A stretch of DNA of 64,000 bases from Vagococcus silagei (GCF_004795745.1 NZ_SDGV01000006.1:1-64000), one strand, 5' to 3'; positions 17,177 through 28,218 are shown, numbered from the stretch's first letter. Notes: a model not told the origin generated them from the sequence alone. Made by a program: numbers and translations.

Positions 17177-17884
17177 TTATTCTGCAATTAATGTTTCTAA
17201 ACCAACAATCATCATTTCGTCAAAAGTTGTTTGACGCTCTTCAGAAGTTGTTTCTTCACCAGTGACCATATGATCACTAACTGTCATTAAAGCTAGGGCT
17301 TGAACACCGTATTTAGCTGCTAGATAATAAAGCACTGCGGCTTCCATTTCAACACCCAATACTCCGTGTTTACCTAAGCGGAATGTGTCTGTCATGTCAT
17401 CTTTGTAGAAAACATCATCAGATAGAACATTACCAACGTGGACTGTGAAGCCCTTATCTTTGGCAATATTATAGGCAGTATATAGTAAATCAAAATCAGC
17501 GATTTGTGGAAAATCATGATTTGGGAAATCATGACGAATGACGCCAGAGTTTGTTGCAGCTGCTTGACCTAGAATTAAGTCACGTACTTTAACTTTTTCA
17601 TCTAAGGCACCACAAGTACCTACGCGAATTAATTTTTTTACATCGTATTCACGAATTAATTCATTTGCATAAATTGCAGCTGACGGAATACCCATACCTG
17701 TTCCTTGAACAGAAACACGATGGCCTTTATACATTCCGGTATAACCTAACATCCCACGAACTTCGTTGTAACATTTAGGATCCTCTAAAAATGTTTCCGC
17801 AATATATTTTGCTCGTAAAGGGTCTCCAGGTAATAAAATTTTATCAGCAATTTCGCCTTTTTTTGCTCCAATATGTACGCTCAT
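17177..17884 (-). CDS. deoD: Purine nucleoside phosphorylase, DeoD type
   Basis: The 235-residue hexameric-type phosphorylase cleaves purine (deoxy)nucleosides with phosphate. [26 protein letters not shown] is the family start; the catalytic segment [16 protein letters not shown] and the MTVSDHM motif with the catalytic Asp are present. It is the last gene of the block, 14 nt after punA. A second, trimeric-type phosphorylase precedes it, so both specificities are covered. Confidence 0.95.
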   Translation of the reverse strand: MSVHIGAKKGEIADKILLPGDPLRAKYIAETFLEDPKCYNEVRGMLGYTGMYKGHRVSVQGTGMGIPSAAIYANELIREYDVKKLIRVGTCGALDEKVKVRDLILGQAAATNSGVIRHDFPNHDFPQIADFDLLYTAYNIAKDKGFTVHVGNVLSDDVFYKDDMTDTFRLGKHGVLGVEMEAAVLYYLAAKYGVQALALMTVSDHMVTGEETTSEERQTTFDEMMIVGLETLIAE

Positions 17885-17898
17885 TCTATTCTCTCCTT

Positions 17899-18714
17899 TT
17901 AAATTAAAGCTAGAGTTTGTTTCACTAATTCTTTAAAATCGGCTTTCACACGTTCAGTTGTTTCAACAACTTCTTCGTGGTTTAAGTTAGCTTGCATACC
18001 TGCTGCTAAGTTTGTTACACAAGTAATACCTAAAACTTTCATTGACATGTGGTTCGCTACGATAACTTCTGGTACGGTTGACATACCAACAGCATCAGCT
18101 CCCATTAAACGAGCCATACGTACTTCTGCTGGTGTTTCATAAGTAGGACCTGAAAAGCCCATATAAACACCTTTTTGAAGTGTAATTTTAAGTTCTTGTG
18201 CTACTTTTTTAGCAACTTCACCATATGCATGGCTATAAGGTTCTGACATATCAGGGAATCTTGGTCCTAATTCATCTTCATTTAAGCCCATTAATGGATT
18301 ATCACCAGTGTAGTTAATTTGATCTGTAATTAACATTAAATCTCCAGGTGAGAATGATGTGTTACAGCCACCAGCAGCATTTGTTACGATTAACGAATCT
18401 GCTCCTAATGCTTTCATCACACGTACAGGGAAAGTAACAGTTTGCATTGAGTGTCCTTCATAATAGTGGAAACGACCTTGCATCGCTAATACTTTTTTAC
18501 CTGAAAGTGTACCGTATACTAATTGTCCCACATGACCAACAACTGTTGATACTGGGAAGTTTGGAATTGTTTCATAAGGAATTACAACACGATCTGTAAT
18601 TTCTTCTGCTAATTCACCTAAACCTGAACCTAAGATTAAACCAAAATCAACATCTTTTACACCTTGGCTTTGAATATAGTCTTTTGTTTCAGTTAATTTT
18701 TGCATTAATGTCAT
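17899..18714 (-). CDS. punA: Purine nucleoside phosphorylase (trimeric, PunA/PupG type)
   Basis: The 271-residue protein phosphorolyses inosine and guanosine. It shows the [13 protein letters not shown] phosphate-binding loop, [11 protein letters not shown], and [16 protein letters not shown] with the purine-binding Glu, then [14 protein letters not shown]. It lies between deoB (15-nt gap) and deoD, forming a route from nucleoside to base plus pentose-1-phosphate. Confidence 0.94.
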   Translation of the reverse strand: MTLMQKLTETKDYIQSQGVKDVDFGLILGSGLGELAEEITDRVVIPYETIPNFPVSTVVGHVGQLVYGTLSGKKVLAMQGRFHYYEGHSMQTVTFPVRVMKALGADSLIVTNAAGGCNTSFSPGDLMLITDQINYTGDNPLMGLNEDELGPRFPDMSEPYSHAYGEVAKKVAQELKITLQKGVYMGFSGPTYETPAEVRMARLMGADAVGMSTVPEVIVANHMSMKVLGITCVTNLAAGMQANLNHEEVVETTERVKADFKELVKQTLALI

Positions 18715-18729
18715 TGTATTGTCGACTCC

Positions 18730-19902
18730 TTATTTTAATTGATTTAAGAAACTTTCACCATTTTCAGTTGCAGGAACACCAAAGTTTTCTGCAATTGTTG
18801 CTGAAATATCGGCATAATGTCCTTGTTTTAATGCACCTTGGCCATTCATTTTTTTACTATAAGCTAACAATGGTACATATTCTCTTGTATGGTCTGTACC
18901 AGGGAACGTTGGATCATTTCCGTGGTCAGCAGTGATTAATAATAAATCATCTTCGCCCATAGCATCATAGATTTCTGGTAAGCGAGCATCAAATTCTTCA
19001 AGCGCATTTGCATAGCCTTTAACGTCACGACGGTGACCAAATAGCGCATCAAAATCAACTAAGTTTGTAAAACTCATACCAGTGAAATCTTTTGCCATTA
19101 CTTTAAGTAATTGATCCACACCATCCATATTTGATTTAGTACGAACAGCATCTGTCACACCTTGTCCATTAAAGATATCGTTGATTTTACCAACAGCAAT
19201 CACATCTTTACCAGCATCTTTTAATGAATCTAAAACAGTATGACCAAATGGATCTAACGCATAGTCATGACGATTTGGCGTTCTTGTGAAGTTACCAGGT
19301 TCACCAACATAAGGACGGGCAATAATACGGCCAATCATGTATGGATCATCTTTAGTAATTTCACGAGTATACTCACAAATACGATATAATTCATCCAATG
19401 GAATAATATCTTCATGTGCAGCAATTTGTAAAACAGGGTCTGCAGAAGTATAAATAATTAAGCTTCCTGTTTTCATTTGTTCTTCACCGAAGTCATCAAT
19501 AACTTTAGTACCACTATAAGGTTTATTAGCACCCATAATGATACCGCGTCCAGAAAACTCAGTAATTTTATCTAATAAATCTTGTGGGAAACCTTCTGGG
19601 AAAACTCTAAATGGTGTTTGAATATTCAAGCCCATAATTTCCCAATGACCTGTCATTGTATCTTTACCTACTGAAATTTCTTCTAGTTTGGTTGCATATC
19701 CTTTATGGTCATTTACAGAGGCAACGCCTGTCAATGGAGCAATTGTACCTAAGCCTAATTGTTCCATATGAGGAATAGCTAATCCTGCAGTCTCAGCAAT
19801 ATGTCCAAGAGTATCACTACCAACATCACCAAATTTTTCGGCGTCTGGAGCTTCTCCAATTCCTACTGAATCTAATACGATTAAATGAACTCTTTTAAAC
19901 AT
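18730..19902 (-). CDS. deoB: Phosphopentomutase
   Basis: The 390-residue enzyme interconverts (deoxy)ribose-1- and 5-phosphate, downstream of the phosphorylases. The N-terminal [20 protein letters not shown] and C-terminal [20 protein letters not shown] metal-binding blocks are the alkaline-phosphatase-superfamily signatures of DeoB. It follows the permease pair after a 64-nt gap containing a small hairpin. Confidence 0.95.
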   Translation of the reverse strand: MFKRVHLIVLDSVGIGEAPDAEKFGDVGSDTLGHIAETAGLAIPHMEQLGLGTIAPLTGVASVNDHKGYATKLEEISVGKDTMTGHWEIMGLNIQTPFRVFPEGFPQDLLDKITEFSGRGIIMGANKPYSGTKVIDDFGEEQMKTGSLIIYTSADPVLQIAAHEDIIPLDELYRICEYTREITKDDPYMIGRIIARPYVGEPGNFTRTPNRHDYALDPFGHTVLDSLKDAGKDVIAVGKINDIFNGQGVTDAVRTKSNMDGVDQLLKVMAKDFTGMSFTNLVDFDALFGHRRDVKGYANALEEFDARLPEIYDAMGEDDLLLITADHGNDPTFPGTDHTREYVPLLAYSKKMNGQGALKQGHYADISATIAENFGVPATENGESFLNQLK

Positions 19903-19935
19903 CTTATATTCCTTCTTTCATTAATATTTTATGAA

Positions 19936-19959
19936 ACACCCTCAAGTTAATGAGGGTGT
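19936..19959 (-). terminator. Intercistronic hairpin between permease and deoB
   Basis: A 9-bp stem ACACCCTCA/TGAGGGTGT (19936-19944, 19951-19959) with a 6-nt loop and a weak TTTCAT tail on the minus strand. It may partly terminate transcription or protect RNA ends between transport and enzyme genes. Confidence 0.55.
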
Positions 19960-19966
19960 CATATGT

Positions 19967-20929
19967 CTATTTAGATTTAATATATGTTTTACCATTTTCT
20001 TTAGGACCAGTTGATTTACCGATGAATAATACTAACACGATAATTGTAAGTACATATGGAGCGATTTCCATATAAACTTTTGGAATACTTGAAATAACTG
20101 GTAAACCTTCACCAACAATACTGATATTTTGTGCGAAACCGAAGAATAGAGCAGCTCCCATTGCACCAAGTGGATTCCATTTACCAAAGATCATTGCTGC
20201 CATAGAAATGAAACCTTGACCAGAAATAGTTGTGATAGCAAAACGTCCAGCGATTGAATGCGCAAATACTGCACCACCCATACCACCTAAGAAACCTGAA
20301 ATTAAAACACCTGCATATTTCATACCATAGACATTAATACCTAAAGTATCACAAGCTTGTGGATTTTCACCAACGGCACGTAAACGTAAACCGAATTTAG
20401 TTTTAAATAATACATACCAAGCAATTACAGCAACTAAAATTGCGACAAAAGCTGGTGCTGTTGTGTTTTTAAAGAATAAAGGTCCAAGTACTGGAATTTT
20501 ACTTAATCCAGGGAAATCAAAGTAACCGAATGTTTCTTTAATTTGATCAGTTTGACCTTTTCCGTAAATAATTTTAACTAAGAAAATACTCAATGCTGGC
20601 GCCATTAAGTTAATTACCGTACCACTGATAATGTGGTCCGCACGTAAGTTAACTGTTGCAACTGCATGTAGTAATGAGAAGACCATACCGACAAGACCAC
20701 CAACAATACAGGCAATCCAAGGAGTCCATGCACCAAATGTTCCTGCAAAAGTTAAGTTAAAGACAACTGAGCTAAAAGCTCCCATAACCATGATACCTTC
20801 CAACCCAACGTTAACTACACCACTACGTTCAGAGAAAGTTCCGCCCAAAGCAGTGAAGATTAGAGGTGTCGAATAAACTAATGTTTGCGCAATTAAAGAA
20901 CCAATTGTTTCTAATGTTTTTGCATCCAT
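19967..20929 (-). CDS. Nucleoside ABC transporter permease (YufQ/NupC-like)
   Basis: The 320-residue polytopic membrane protein belongs to the branched-type BPD permease family paired with BMP lipoproteins. The segments FTALGGTFSERSGVVNVGLEGIMVMG and GENPQACDTLGINVYGMKY (the ATPase-coupling loop) are typical. It overlaps the other permease by one base, consistent with translation coupling. With the adjacent ATPase and BMP binding protein it forms a guanosine/nucleoside importer by family precedent (Bacillus YufNOPQ, lactococcal Bmp-Nup). Confidence 0.9.
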   Translation of the reverse strand: MDAKTLETIGSLIAQTLVYSTPLIFTALGGTFSERSGVVNVGLEGIMVMGAFSSVVFNLTFAGTFGAWTPWIACIVGGLVGMVFSLLHAVATVNLRADHIISGTVINLMAPALSIFLVKIIYGKGQTDQIKETFGYFDFPGLSKIPVLGPLFFKNTTAPAFVAILVAVIAWYVLFKTKFGLRLRAVGENPQACDTLGINVYGMKYAGVLISGFLGGMGGAVFAHSIAGRFAITTISGQGFISMAAMIFGKWNPLGAMGAALFFGFAQNISIVGEGLPVISSIPKVYMEIAPYVLTIIVLVLFIGKSTGPKENGKTYIKSK

Positions 20930-22032
20930 TATGCTTGACCTCCTTTAGCCTTTTTCGTTTCAATTTTGTTTAATACAAATTTGATTAAGTAACTAATACC
21001 AACAAAGAAAATAATTGCAGCGATAACAACATCTACTAATTCAGTTGGAACGCCTGCTTTAATTGGCATACCTTGACCACCTAGTTTCAAGATACTGAAT
21101 AAGATTGCTGATAATAAAATACCAACTGATGAGCCGCCACCTAATAGAGAAACAGCCATACCGTCAAATCCGATACTTAGCGAACCACCTTGGATAAAGA
21201 AGTTACCAAATGTTCCTAATCCATAAACTGCGCCACCTAAACCAGCCAATGATCCAGAGATCACCATTGATAATACAATGATTCTCTTACTACTCATACC
21301 AGCATATTCAGAGGCAAATGGATTCAGACCAACTGATGTAATTTCGTAACCCAAAGTTGTTTTCTTCATTAAAAACCAAATTAAGAATAAGAAGATAACT
21401 GCTAGAATAATCCCCATATTTAAACGAGAACCATTACTGATACTACTTAAGAATTCAGTCTTTAATGAAGCGGCTTCTACCATTTTAGTAGTACCTTTTG
21501 TATTAATAAATTCTTTTGGAATAACATTATTTACAATATGTGTACTTGTATGTAGTAGTACATAGTTCATCATAATTGTAACAATAACTTCACTTGTACC
21601 AAAATAAGCTCTTAATAATCCTGGAATTGCTGCTGAAAGAGCACCAGCAATAACACCAGCTAATACTGCGCATAAAATTGCAACTGGGCGAGGGGCATCA
21701 TTTAAAAGTAACCCAACCCAAATACTGATGACCCAACCACTCAATGCTTGACCAGAAAGCCCGATATTAAAGAATCCAGCCGAATATGCGACCGAGAAAC
21801 CTAATGCGGTAAACATTAAAGGGGCTGCCATAACAAAAATTTCACCAATGTTCTTAGAAGTTTGAAACGCTGTTTCAAACATTGCGTTATAACTAAAAAT
21901 TGGGTTGTAGCCAAAAATAATCATAATGATAGCACCCAAAATAAAACCCATGATAACGGAAAGAACTGGAACCAACACATTATTTAGTTTAGAAAATTTT
22001 AAATTATCCAACTGTTTCACCCGCTTCCACAC
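20929..22032 (-). CDS. Nucleoside ABC transporter permease (YufP/NupB-like)
   Basis: The 367-residue polytopic permease has an AYSAGFFNIGLSGQALSGW motif and the coupling loop GLNPFASEYAGMSSKRIIV. It overlaps the end of the ATPase gene by 29 nt and the second permease by 1 nt. The start at GTG 22032 is the longest option. Internal GTG/TTG codons a few residues in are possible because no strong SD decides the start. Confidence 0.9.
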   Translation of the reverse strand: MWKRVKQLDNLKFSKLNNVLVPVLSVIMGFILGAIIMIIFGYNPIFSYNAMFETAFQTSKNIGEIFVMAAPLMFTALGFSVAYSAGFFNIGLSGQALSGWVISIWVGLLLNDAPRPVAILCAVLAGVIAGALSAAIPGLLRAYFGTSEVIVTIMMNYVLLHTSTHIVNNVIPKEFINTKGTTKMVEAASLKTEFLSSISNGSRLNMGIILAVIFLFLIWFLMKKTTLGYEITSVGLNPFASEYAGMSSKRIIVLSMVISGSLAGLGGAVYGLGTFGNFFIQGGSLSIGFDGMAVSLLGGGSSVGILLSAILFSILKLGGQGMPIKAGVPTELVDVVIAAIIFFVGISYLIKFVLNKIETKKAKGGQA

Positions 22033-23569
22033 CTAATTCTTTTCTAGCTTCTTCTAATGAATAGCCAGCCATTAATAAACCTAATTCTTTTTCTGTTGTT
22101 TCTTTAGGATCAACAATCCCTACAATTTCGCCCGCATGAATTACAGCAATACGGTCCGAAACGTTGAGAATTTCTTCTAACTCAAAACTTACAACCAGAA
22201 CCGCTTTTCCTTCGTCACGATGTTGAATCAAACGTTTATGAATATATTCAATTGCACCAACATCCAATCCACGAGTTGGTTGCGATACTATTAATAACTC
22301 AGGATTACGATCCATCTCACGAGCGATAATTGCTTTTTGCTGGTTACCACCAGAAAGTGAGCCAGCTGTCGCCATCTCGCCAGTTGTTCGCACATCATAT
22401 TCTTCAATTAAACGACGCGCATATTCATTGATATATTTTTGATTTAAAACACCATTTTTACTAAATGGTTCGTGATAATAGCTTTGTAAAGCAATATTAT
22501 CAGCTAAAGTCATCTCTAAAACCAAACCATATTTGTGTCTGTCTTCTGGCACGTGTCCAATCCCTGTTTCAGTGATTTCACGTGGTTTAAGATTTGTTAC
22601 ATCTTTTCCACTAATTGTAACCGTTCCACTTTCAGCTTTTTTAAGACCTGTAATCGCTTGAATCAACTCAGTTTGACCATTTCCATCAATTCCGGCAATC
22701 CCTACAACTTCACCTGCACGAACGTCTAAGCTAAAGTTTTTAACTGCGTCAAGTCCACGACTTTCTTTAACAACTAAATCTTTGACAGAAAGAATTGGTT
22801 CTTTAGGATTAGCTGCAATTTTTTCAGTTTTAAATGAAACAGAACGACCAACCATCATATCTGCTAACTCTTGAGAAGATACATCTTTTACGTTAACAGT
22901 ATCAATACTTTGACCACGACGGATAACGGTACAACGATCCGCTACTTTCTTAATTTCATCCAATTTATGCGTGATGATGATAATTGATTTTCCTTCTTTA
23001 ACTAATTCTTTCATTGTTAATAAAAGTTCATCAATTTCTTGTGGTGTTAATACCGCGGTAGGTTCATCAAAGATCAAAATATTCGCACCACGATATAATG
23101 TTTTTAGAATTTCTACACGTTGTTGCATCCCTACAGAAATATCTCTAATAAGAGACGATGGGTTAACTTCCATCCCATATTGTTTTGAAATTCGTTCGAT
23201 ATCTTTAGCAGCTGTATCCTTATCTAAGACACCTGCTTTGTTTGGCTCATCACCTAAAATAATATTTTCAGTAACTGTAAAGGCATCCACTAACATAAAA
23301 TGTTGATGGACCATTCCGATTCCGCGCTTACTTGCGTCTGTCGGACCAGAAAAGTCAACCGGTTTACCATCCATATAAATTTGACCGCTTGTTGGTTGGT
23401 AAAGGCCTGATAAAACGTTCATTAATGTTGATTTTCCAGCACCATTTTCACCTAATAAAGCATGAATTTCACCTTTTTTAATTTGAAGATTAATATTGTC
23501 GTTTGCTTTAAAAGTACCAAATTGCTTGGTAATATTGCGCATCTCGATTACAAAATTATCTTGCGTCAT
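22004..23569 (-). CDS. Nucleoside ABC transporter ATP-binding protein (double ATPase)
   Basis: The 521-residue protein has two ABC modules: Walker A GENGAGKS near residue 39 and signature VGMQQRVEIL, then a second module with degenerate Walker A (AGIDGNGQTEL) and SGGNQQKAIIAREM. This asymmetry is normal for sugar/nucleoside-type double ATPases (YufO, RbsA). The open frame extends 13 codons upstream, but ATG 23569 starts the family N-terminus MTQDNFVIEMRNITKQF and lies behind an AAAGGGTG motif. Confidence 0.92.
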   Translation of the reverse strand: MTQDNFVIEMRNITKQFGTFKANDNINLQIKKGEIHALLGENGAGKSTLMNVLSGLYQPTSGQIYMDGKPVDFSGPTDASKRGIGMVHQHFMLVDAFTVTENIILGDEPNKAGVLDKDTAAKDIERISKQYGMEVNPSSLIRDISVGMQQRVEILKTLYRGANILIFDEPTAVLTPQEIDELLLTMKELVKEGKSIIIITHKLDEIKKVADRCTVIRRGQSIDTVNVKDVSSQELADMMVGRSVSFKTEKIAANPKEPILSVKDLVVKESRGLDAVKNFSLDVRAGEVVGIAGIDGNGQTELIQAITGLKKAESGTVTISGKDVTNLKPREITETGIGHVPEDRHKYGLVLEMTLADNIALQSYYHEPFSKNGVLNQKYINEYARRLIEEYDVRTTGEMATAGSLSGGNQQKAIIAREMDRNPELLIVSQPTRGLDVGAIEYIHKRLIQHRDEGKAVLVVSFELEEILNVSDRIAVIHAGEIVGIVDPKETTEKELGLLMAGYSLEEARKELGVEAGETVG

Positions 23570-23689
23570 GATTACACACCCTTTTTCTTTCAATACTTTT
23601 CGCTTCAAAGTTTAGACTTTGAAGGAAACAGAAACATCCAACTACTTATATTCTTTTAATGTTCGGAACTTCCTTGAAAGCCTAAAATA

Positions 23690-23747
23690 AAAACTTTATG
23701 GGCAGGAGCGTACCCAAAGTTAGATAGTCTTATACCCATAAAGTTTT
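23690..23747 (-). terminator. Attenuating hairpin between BMP lipoprotein and ABC genes
   Basis: A 13-bp perfect stem AAAACTTTATGGG/CCCATAAAGTTTT (23690-23702, 23735-23747) with a long loop and TTTTTATTTT tail on the minus strand. It lies just after the lipoprotein stop and 120 nt before the ATPase start. Confidence 0.7.
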
Positions 23748-23779
23748 AATAATCAGCATTACATTTTTAAAATTTTAAC

Positions 23780-24883
23780 TTATTTTTTTTCTGGTGTTTC
23801 AGGAACTTCAACATCACCATTTACTACTTTTTCACGAGCTTTTTCAACAGCTGCTTTAACTTCATCAGTCATGTTACCAGGAGCTAAATCAACACCACCA
23901 TCTTTAAGACCGTAAATTAAGTGTTTTCCACCAGGGAATTTATCTTTTTTAGCTTGTTCAGCGATATCTTTAACAGCAGTACCTACACCTTTAATAGTTG
24001 ATGTTAAAGTTAAGTTACTTTCTTTACCATCTTTGTTTTTGTAGTTACCATCTTCAGTTTGGTCACGGTCAACACCGATTACCCATACTTTATCGTCTTC
24101 AGCTTTTTTCTCGTTTAAGTTTTTAGCTTCTTGGAAGACACCAGTACCAGTACCACCTGAAGCATGGAAGATTACGTCTGCGCCATCTTGGTAAATTTTA
24201 GCAGCTAATGCTTTACCTTTAGCTGGGTCACCAAATGAAGCAGCATATTTCACATCAATTTTAATATCTTTTTTAAGATCTTTAGCAGCATCGTTTACAC
24301 CTTTAACGAATCCAGCTTCGAAACGGTCAATAACTGGTCCTTCTTCCCCACCAACGAAACCAACTTTGTCAGTTTTTGTTGTATACGCAGCTGCATAGCC
24401 TGCTAAGTAAGAAGCTTCGTTATCTTTAAACGTTGCAGATACAACGTTCTTTTGATCATCAATAACTGCATCGACTAAACCAAAGTTGTTATCTGGGTTT
24501 GCTTCTGCAGCTGCTCTAACAGCATCAGTTAATAGGTAACCAATACCAAAAACTGTTTTAAATCCTGATTGAACCGCTTGGTCAATGTTAGTTGTATATT
24601 CAGATGCATCGTTAGATTGTACGTAGTCGTAACCACCGGCACCTTTTTCAAGTTTGTTTTCTTTACCCCATTCAGTTAACCCTTCCCAGGCAGATTGGTT
24701 AAATGATTTATCATCGATACCACCGATATCTGTTACAATGGCCACACTGTGTTCAGCGTCTTTCTTGCCACCATCTTTTTTGTCTCCATCTTTAGCTGGG
24801 CCTTTACCTCCACCACAAGCTGCAAGGCCTACTAATAGTGTTGCTGTTAATAAAGTAGCTCCAAATTTTGTTGACTTTTTCAT
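23780..24883 (-). CDS. BMP-family nucleoside-binding lipoprotein
   Basis: The 367-residue substrate-binding lipoprotein has a signal peptide and lipobox with Cys23 (LAACGGG) and a Gly/Lys/Asp-rich linker. The BMP/PnrA domain shows VTDIGGIDDKSFNQSAWEGL, FGIGYLLTDAV and GFVGGEEGPVIDRFEAGF. The family (PnrA, BmpA, YufN) binds purine nucleosides outside the membrane. It is encoded directly upstream of its ATPase and permeases. The hairpin after it would allow more lipoprotein than transporter to be made. Confidence 0.93.
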   Translation of the reverse strand: MKKSTKFGATLLTATLLVGLAACGGGKGPAKDGDKKDGGKKDAEHSVAIVTDIGGIDDKSFNQSAWEGLTEWGKENKLEKGAGGYDYVQSNDASEYTTNIDQAVQSGFKTVFGIGYLLTDAVRAAAEANPDNNFGLVDAVIDDQKNVVSATFKDNEASYLAGYAAAYTTKTDKVGFVGGEEGPVIDRFEAGFVKGVNDAAKDLKKDIKIDVKYAASFGDPAKGKALAAKIYQDGADVIFHASGGTGTGVFQEAKNLNEKKAEDDKVWVIGVDRDQTEDGNYKNKDGKESNLTLTSTIKGVGTAVKDIAEQAKKDKFPGGKHLIYGLKDGGVDLAPGNMTDEVKAAVEKAREKVVNGDVEVPETPEKK

Positions 24884-24910
24884 TACGAAAAACCTCCATA
24901 TAATTTATTT

Positions 24911-25656
<746 letters not shown>

Positions 25657-26958
25657 TTATTCGGTTATAATTTCATGAATTAATTTTGGTTCGATTCCAC
25701 TTTCGGAAATAAAGATGTTATCATATAAAACTTTCTTAACATCTTCAATGTCTTCACGGTTTGAATAAATCGTAACTAAAGATTCACCTTCTTGAACTGC
25801 ATCACCAACTTTTTTATTTAAGTTTAAGCCTACAGCGTAATCGATTACATCTTCTTTTGTACGACGGCCAGCACCTAAAAGCATTGCAGCTACACCAATT
25901 TGGTCAGCGACCATTTTTGAAATAACGCCACTTTCTTTAGCTGGTAACTCAAATGTGTATTTAGCTTGAGGTAATAATTCTGGATGATCAACAACATCAG
26001 GGTTACCACCTTGATTTGCAACCATTTCTTTGAATTTGTTTAAAGCTTTTCCTGAAGAAATACTTTCTTCTAACATTTTACGTGCTTCTTCTAAAGTTGC
26101 AGCTTTTTCAGCTAAAACAACCATTTGACTTCCTAAAACATAAACCATTTCCATCAAATCTTCTGGTCCATTTCCTCTTAATGCATCAATTGCTTCTTGA
26201 ATTTCATTAGCATTACCAATCGCATTCCCTAAAGGTTGAGACATATCAGAAATAATTGCCATTGTTTGACGGTTAGCTAATTTACCAATACGAACCATTG
26301 TATGAGCCAAACGTTCTGCATCTTCTAAGTTTTTCATGAACGCACCGTCACCAGTTGTTACATCTAACACGATGGCATCTGCACCTGACGCTATTTTCTT
26401 ACTCATAATTGAACTTGCGATTAATGGAATTGAATCAACTGTTGATGTCACATCACGCAATGCATAGATTTTCTTGTCAGCAGGTGCTAAGTCCCCTGAT
26501 TGACCAGCAACAGCCACATGACTTTCATTTACAATTTTAATAAATTGATCATTTTGAATTTCGACTTCAAACCCTGGAATTGCTTCTAATTTGTCTAAAG
26601 TACCACCTGTGTGTCCTAAGCCACGTCCACTCATTTTAGCAACGGCTGCACCGACTGATGCAACTAAAGGTGCTAAAACTAAAGTAGTTGTATCACCAAC
26701 ACCACCTGTTGAGTGTTTGTCCACTTTAATACCATTGATTTCTGATAAATCAATCATATCACCAGATTGGCTCATAGCCATTGTAAGGTAAGTGATTTCT
26801 TCATCCGTCATATCAGTGAAATAAGTAGCCATTAAAAAGGCACTCATTTGATAGTCTGGAATTGAGCCATCTGTATAACCAGTAATGACAAAATCAATTT
26901 CCTCTTGAGACAGTTTCTTTCCGTCTCGCTTGTCCATAATAATATCAACCATTCTCAT
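25657..26958 (-). CDS. pdp: Pyrimidine-nucleoside phosphorylase
   Basis: The 433-residue enzyme phosphorolyses uridine and thymidine. [17 protein letters not shown] is the family start, with [21 protein letters not shown] (phosphate site) and [22 protein letters not shown] (glycosyltransferase-family signature). TTG 26964 is in frame but only 3 nt from GGAGG, so ATG 26958 is preferred. It is the first structural gene of the salvage block, preceded by a control region with a promoter, a cre-like site and two operators. Confidence 0.95.
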   Translation of the reverse strand: MRMVDIIMDKRDGKKLSQEEIDFVITGYTDGSIPDYQMSAFLMATYFTDMTDEEITYLTMAMSQSGDMIDLSEINGIKVDKHSTGGVGDTTTLVLAPLVASVGAAVAKMSGRGLGHTGGTLDKLEAIPGFEVEIQNDQFIKIVNESHVAVAGQSGDLAPADKKIYALRDVTSTVDSIPLIASSIMSKKIASGADAIVLDVTTGDGAFMKNLEDAERLAHTMVRIGKLANRQTMAIISDMSQPLGNAIGNANEIQEAIDALRGNGPEDLMEMVYVLGSQMVVLAEKAATLEEARKMLEESISSGKALNKFKEMVANQGGNPDVVDHPELLPQAKYTFELPAKESGVISKMVADQIGVAAMLLGAGRRTKEDVIDYAVGLNLNKKVGDAVQEGESLVTIYSNREDIEDVKKVLYDNIFISESGIEPKLIHEIITE

Positions 26959-26985
26959 TATCAATAACCTCCAATTTTTCTGTCA

Positions 26986-26999
26986 GTAAATCGATTTAC
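26986..26999. promoter_or_regulatory. LacI-type operator, proximal
   Basis: A perfect 14-bp palindrome GTAAATCGATTTAC with a central CG step, the hallmark of LacI/GalR-family operators. It lies downstream of the predicted pdp start point, 33 bp centre to centre from the next site. Confidence 0.75.
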
Positions 27000-27018
27000 C
27001 AAAGATGCGTTTACCTGA

Positions 27019-27032
27019 GTAAACCGGTTTAC
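27019..27032. promoter_or_regulatory. LacI-type operator, distal
   Basis: A perfect 14-bp palindrome GTAAACCGGTTTAC, the same half-site pattern as the proximal operator. A further half-site GTTTAC at 27009-27014 forms an overlapping inverted pair with GTAAAC 27019-27024. Confidence 0.78.
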
Positions 27033-27049
27033 GTTAAACAGAGAAGAGT

Positions 27050-27063
27050 TAATAGCGCTTACA
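27050..27063 (-). promoter_or_regulatory. cre-like CcpA site at the pdp start point
   Basis: The minus strand reads TGTAAGCGCTATTA, matching 13 of 14 positions of the cre consensus TGWAANCGNTNWCA. It overlaps the predicted transcription start, so carbon catabolite repression is plausible. Inferred from consensus only. Confidence 0.65.
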
Positions 27064-27068
27064 ATGAT

Positions 27069-27097
27069 AATATAGCATTACACTCTTCATCTGTCAA
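27069..27097 (-). promoter_or_regulatory. pdp promoter, overlapping the 3' end of the LacI gene
   Basis: On the minus strand TTGACA (27092-27097) and TATATT (27069-27074) are separated by 17 nt. The -35 box lies inside the last codons of the regulator gene. Predicted start is near 27062. Confidence 0.75.
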
Positions 27098-28091
27098 ACA
27101 CTTTTACGCTATCTCTTAAAATAAATTTTGTCTGATACAATTTATTCGGAATCATTTTATCCGGAAAATTAATAGCGTGAAGCATATACTCAGCTGCGGT
27201 ATACCCAATGTCAAAGGCTGGTTGTTCCACTGTCGTTAATGGTGGATTCAAGTAACCTGTAATTTCAAGATTATCAAAACCAATGATCGATAAATCATCC
27301 GGTATAACAATTCCTTGATCGAATGCCGCACGATATGCACCAATTGCCATTTGGTCATTCCCACAACATAAAGCTGAAATGTCCGCTCTCTTTAACAACT
27401 CGCGTGTCGCCACGTAACCACCATGAATCGTAACAGGTCCGTCTTCAACAAATTCACTGTGAAATTCAAGTCCATGATCTTTCAAGCATTTTTGGTAAGC
27501 CACAAACCTATCTGTCATCTCATAGTAACCGGTCTCATTTGTCAGCATGCCAATTTTTGTATGACCAGCATCAATCAAGTATTTCACCGAATTGTAAAAG
27601 CCATCATACTCATTAACCAAAATATTTCCTTGTTCACGTGTGTTTAACCCTCTATCAATCAGAATATATGGTAAATGTTTCATCTTTTTTTCTAATTCGA
27701 GTGCATTTGGACTTGCTAGGATTATTCCAGCAACAGAACGATTCTGCAATTGCTTAATAAAGCCACGTTCCATTTCTGTTGAATGCTTTGAATTACATAA
27801 AAGGAGCATATAGTCTTTTCGATTAAGGTATGTTTCAACACCTTCAATTACTTTGGAGAAAAATAAATCAGTTACATCTGGAACAATCATTCCCACTGTT
27901 CTTGATTCTCTTTGTACCATGTTCTTTGCAAAATAATCCGGGCTATAATCATATTTTTCAACGGCTTGAAATACTTTTTGCTTTGTTTCTTCACTAAAGC
28001 GCTGTCCCTTATTGTTTAAAATCTGAGATACCGTTGTTGTCGAAACCCCTACAATATTTGCAATATCTTTAATTGTAATTTTTTTCAACAT
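27087..28091 (-). CDS. LacI-family transcriptional regulator of the nucleoside block
   Basis: The 334-residue protein has an N-terminal HTH plus hinge (TIKDIANIVGVSTTTVSQILNN) and a periplasmic-binding-type sensor domain related to RbsR/PurR (GMIVPDVTDLFFSKVIEGVE, then CCGNDQMAIGAYRAA, IIGFDNLEITGYLNPPLTTV). It lies immediately upstream of pdp on the same strand, and two palindromic operators with the CG-centred pattern of this family lie between them. Control of nucleoside salvage is therefore a strong inference; the ligand, perhaps ribose or a nucleoside, is unknown. Confidence 0.88.
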   Translation of the reverse strand: MLKKITIKDIANIVGVSTTTVSQILNNKGQRFSEETKQKVFQAVEKYDYSPDYFAKNMVQRESRTVGMIVPDVTDLFFSKVIEGVETYLNRKDYMLLLCNSKHSTEMERGFIKQLQNRSVAGIILASPNALELEKKMKHLPYILIDRGLNTREQGNILVNEYDGFYNSVKYLIDAGHTKIGMLTNETGYYEMTDRFVAYQKCLKDHGLEFHSEFVEDGPVTIHGGYVATRELLKRADISALCCGNDQMAIGAYRAAFDQGIVIPDDLSIIGFDNLEITGYLNPPLTTVEQPAFDIGYTAAEYMLHAINFPDKMIPNKLYQTKFILRDSVKVFDR

Positions 28092-28160
28092 ATCCCTTCT
28101 CTCTTTATGAGAGTATCATACCAAAAAAAAAATGGCTTGGATACATAAAAAAAAGAATGA

Positions 28161-28192
28161 ATAGTTAATATCTATTTTATAGTATTAACTAT
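28161..28192 (-). terminator. Terminator of the zinc-ribbon gene
   Basis: A 10-bp stem ATAGTTAATA/TATTAACTAT with a 12-nt loop and a TTCATTCTTTTTTTT tail on the minus strand. Confidence 0.75.
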
Positions 28193-28218
28193 CCACTCTA
28201 TTCCTGTCTCATCTATTA

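Noticed and set aside
23690-23747. Possible purine riboswitch in the nucleoside operon
   Set aside because: The stem-loop lacks the conserved purine-aptamer loop sequences and follows a stop codon; it fits a terminator.
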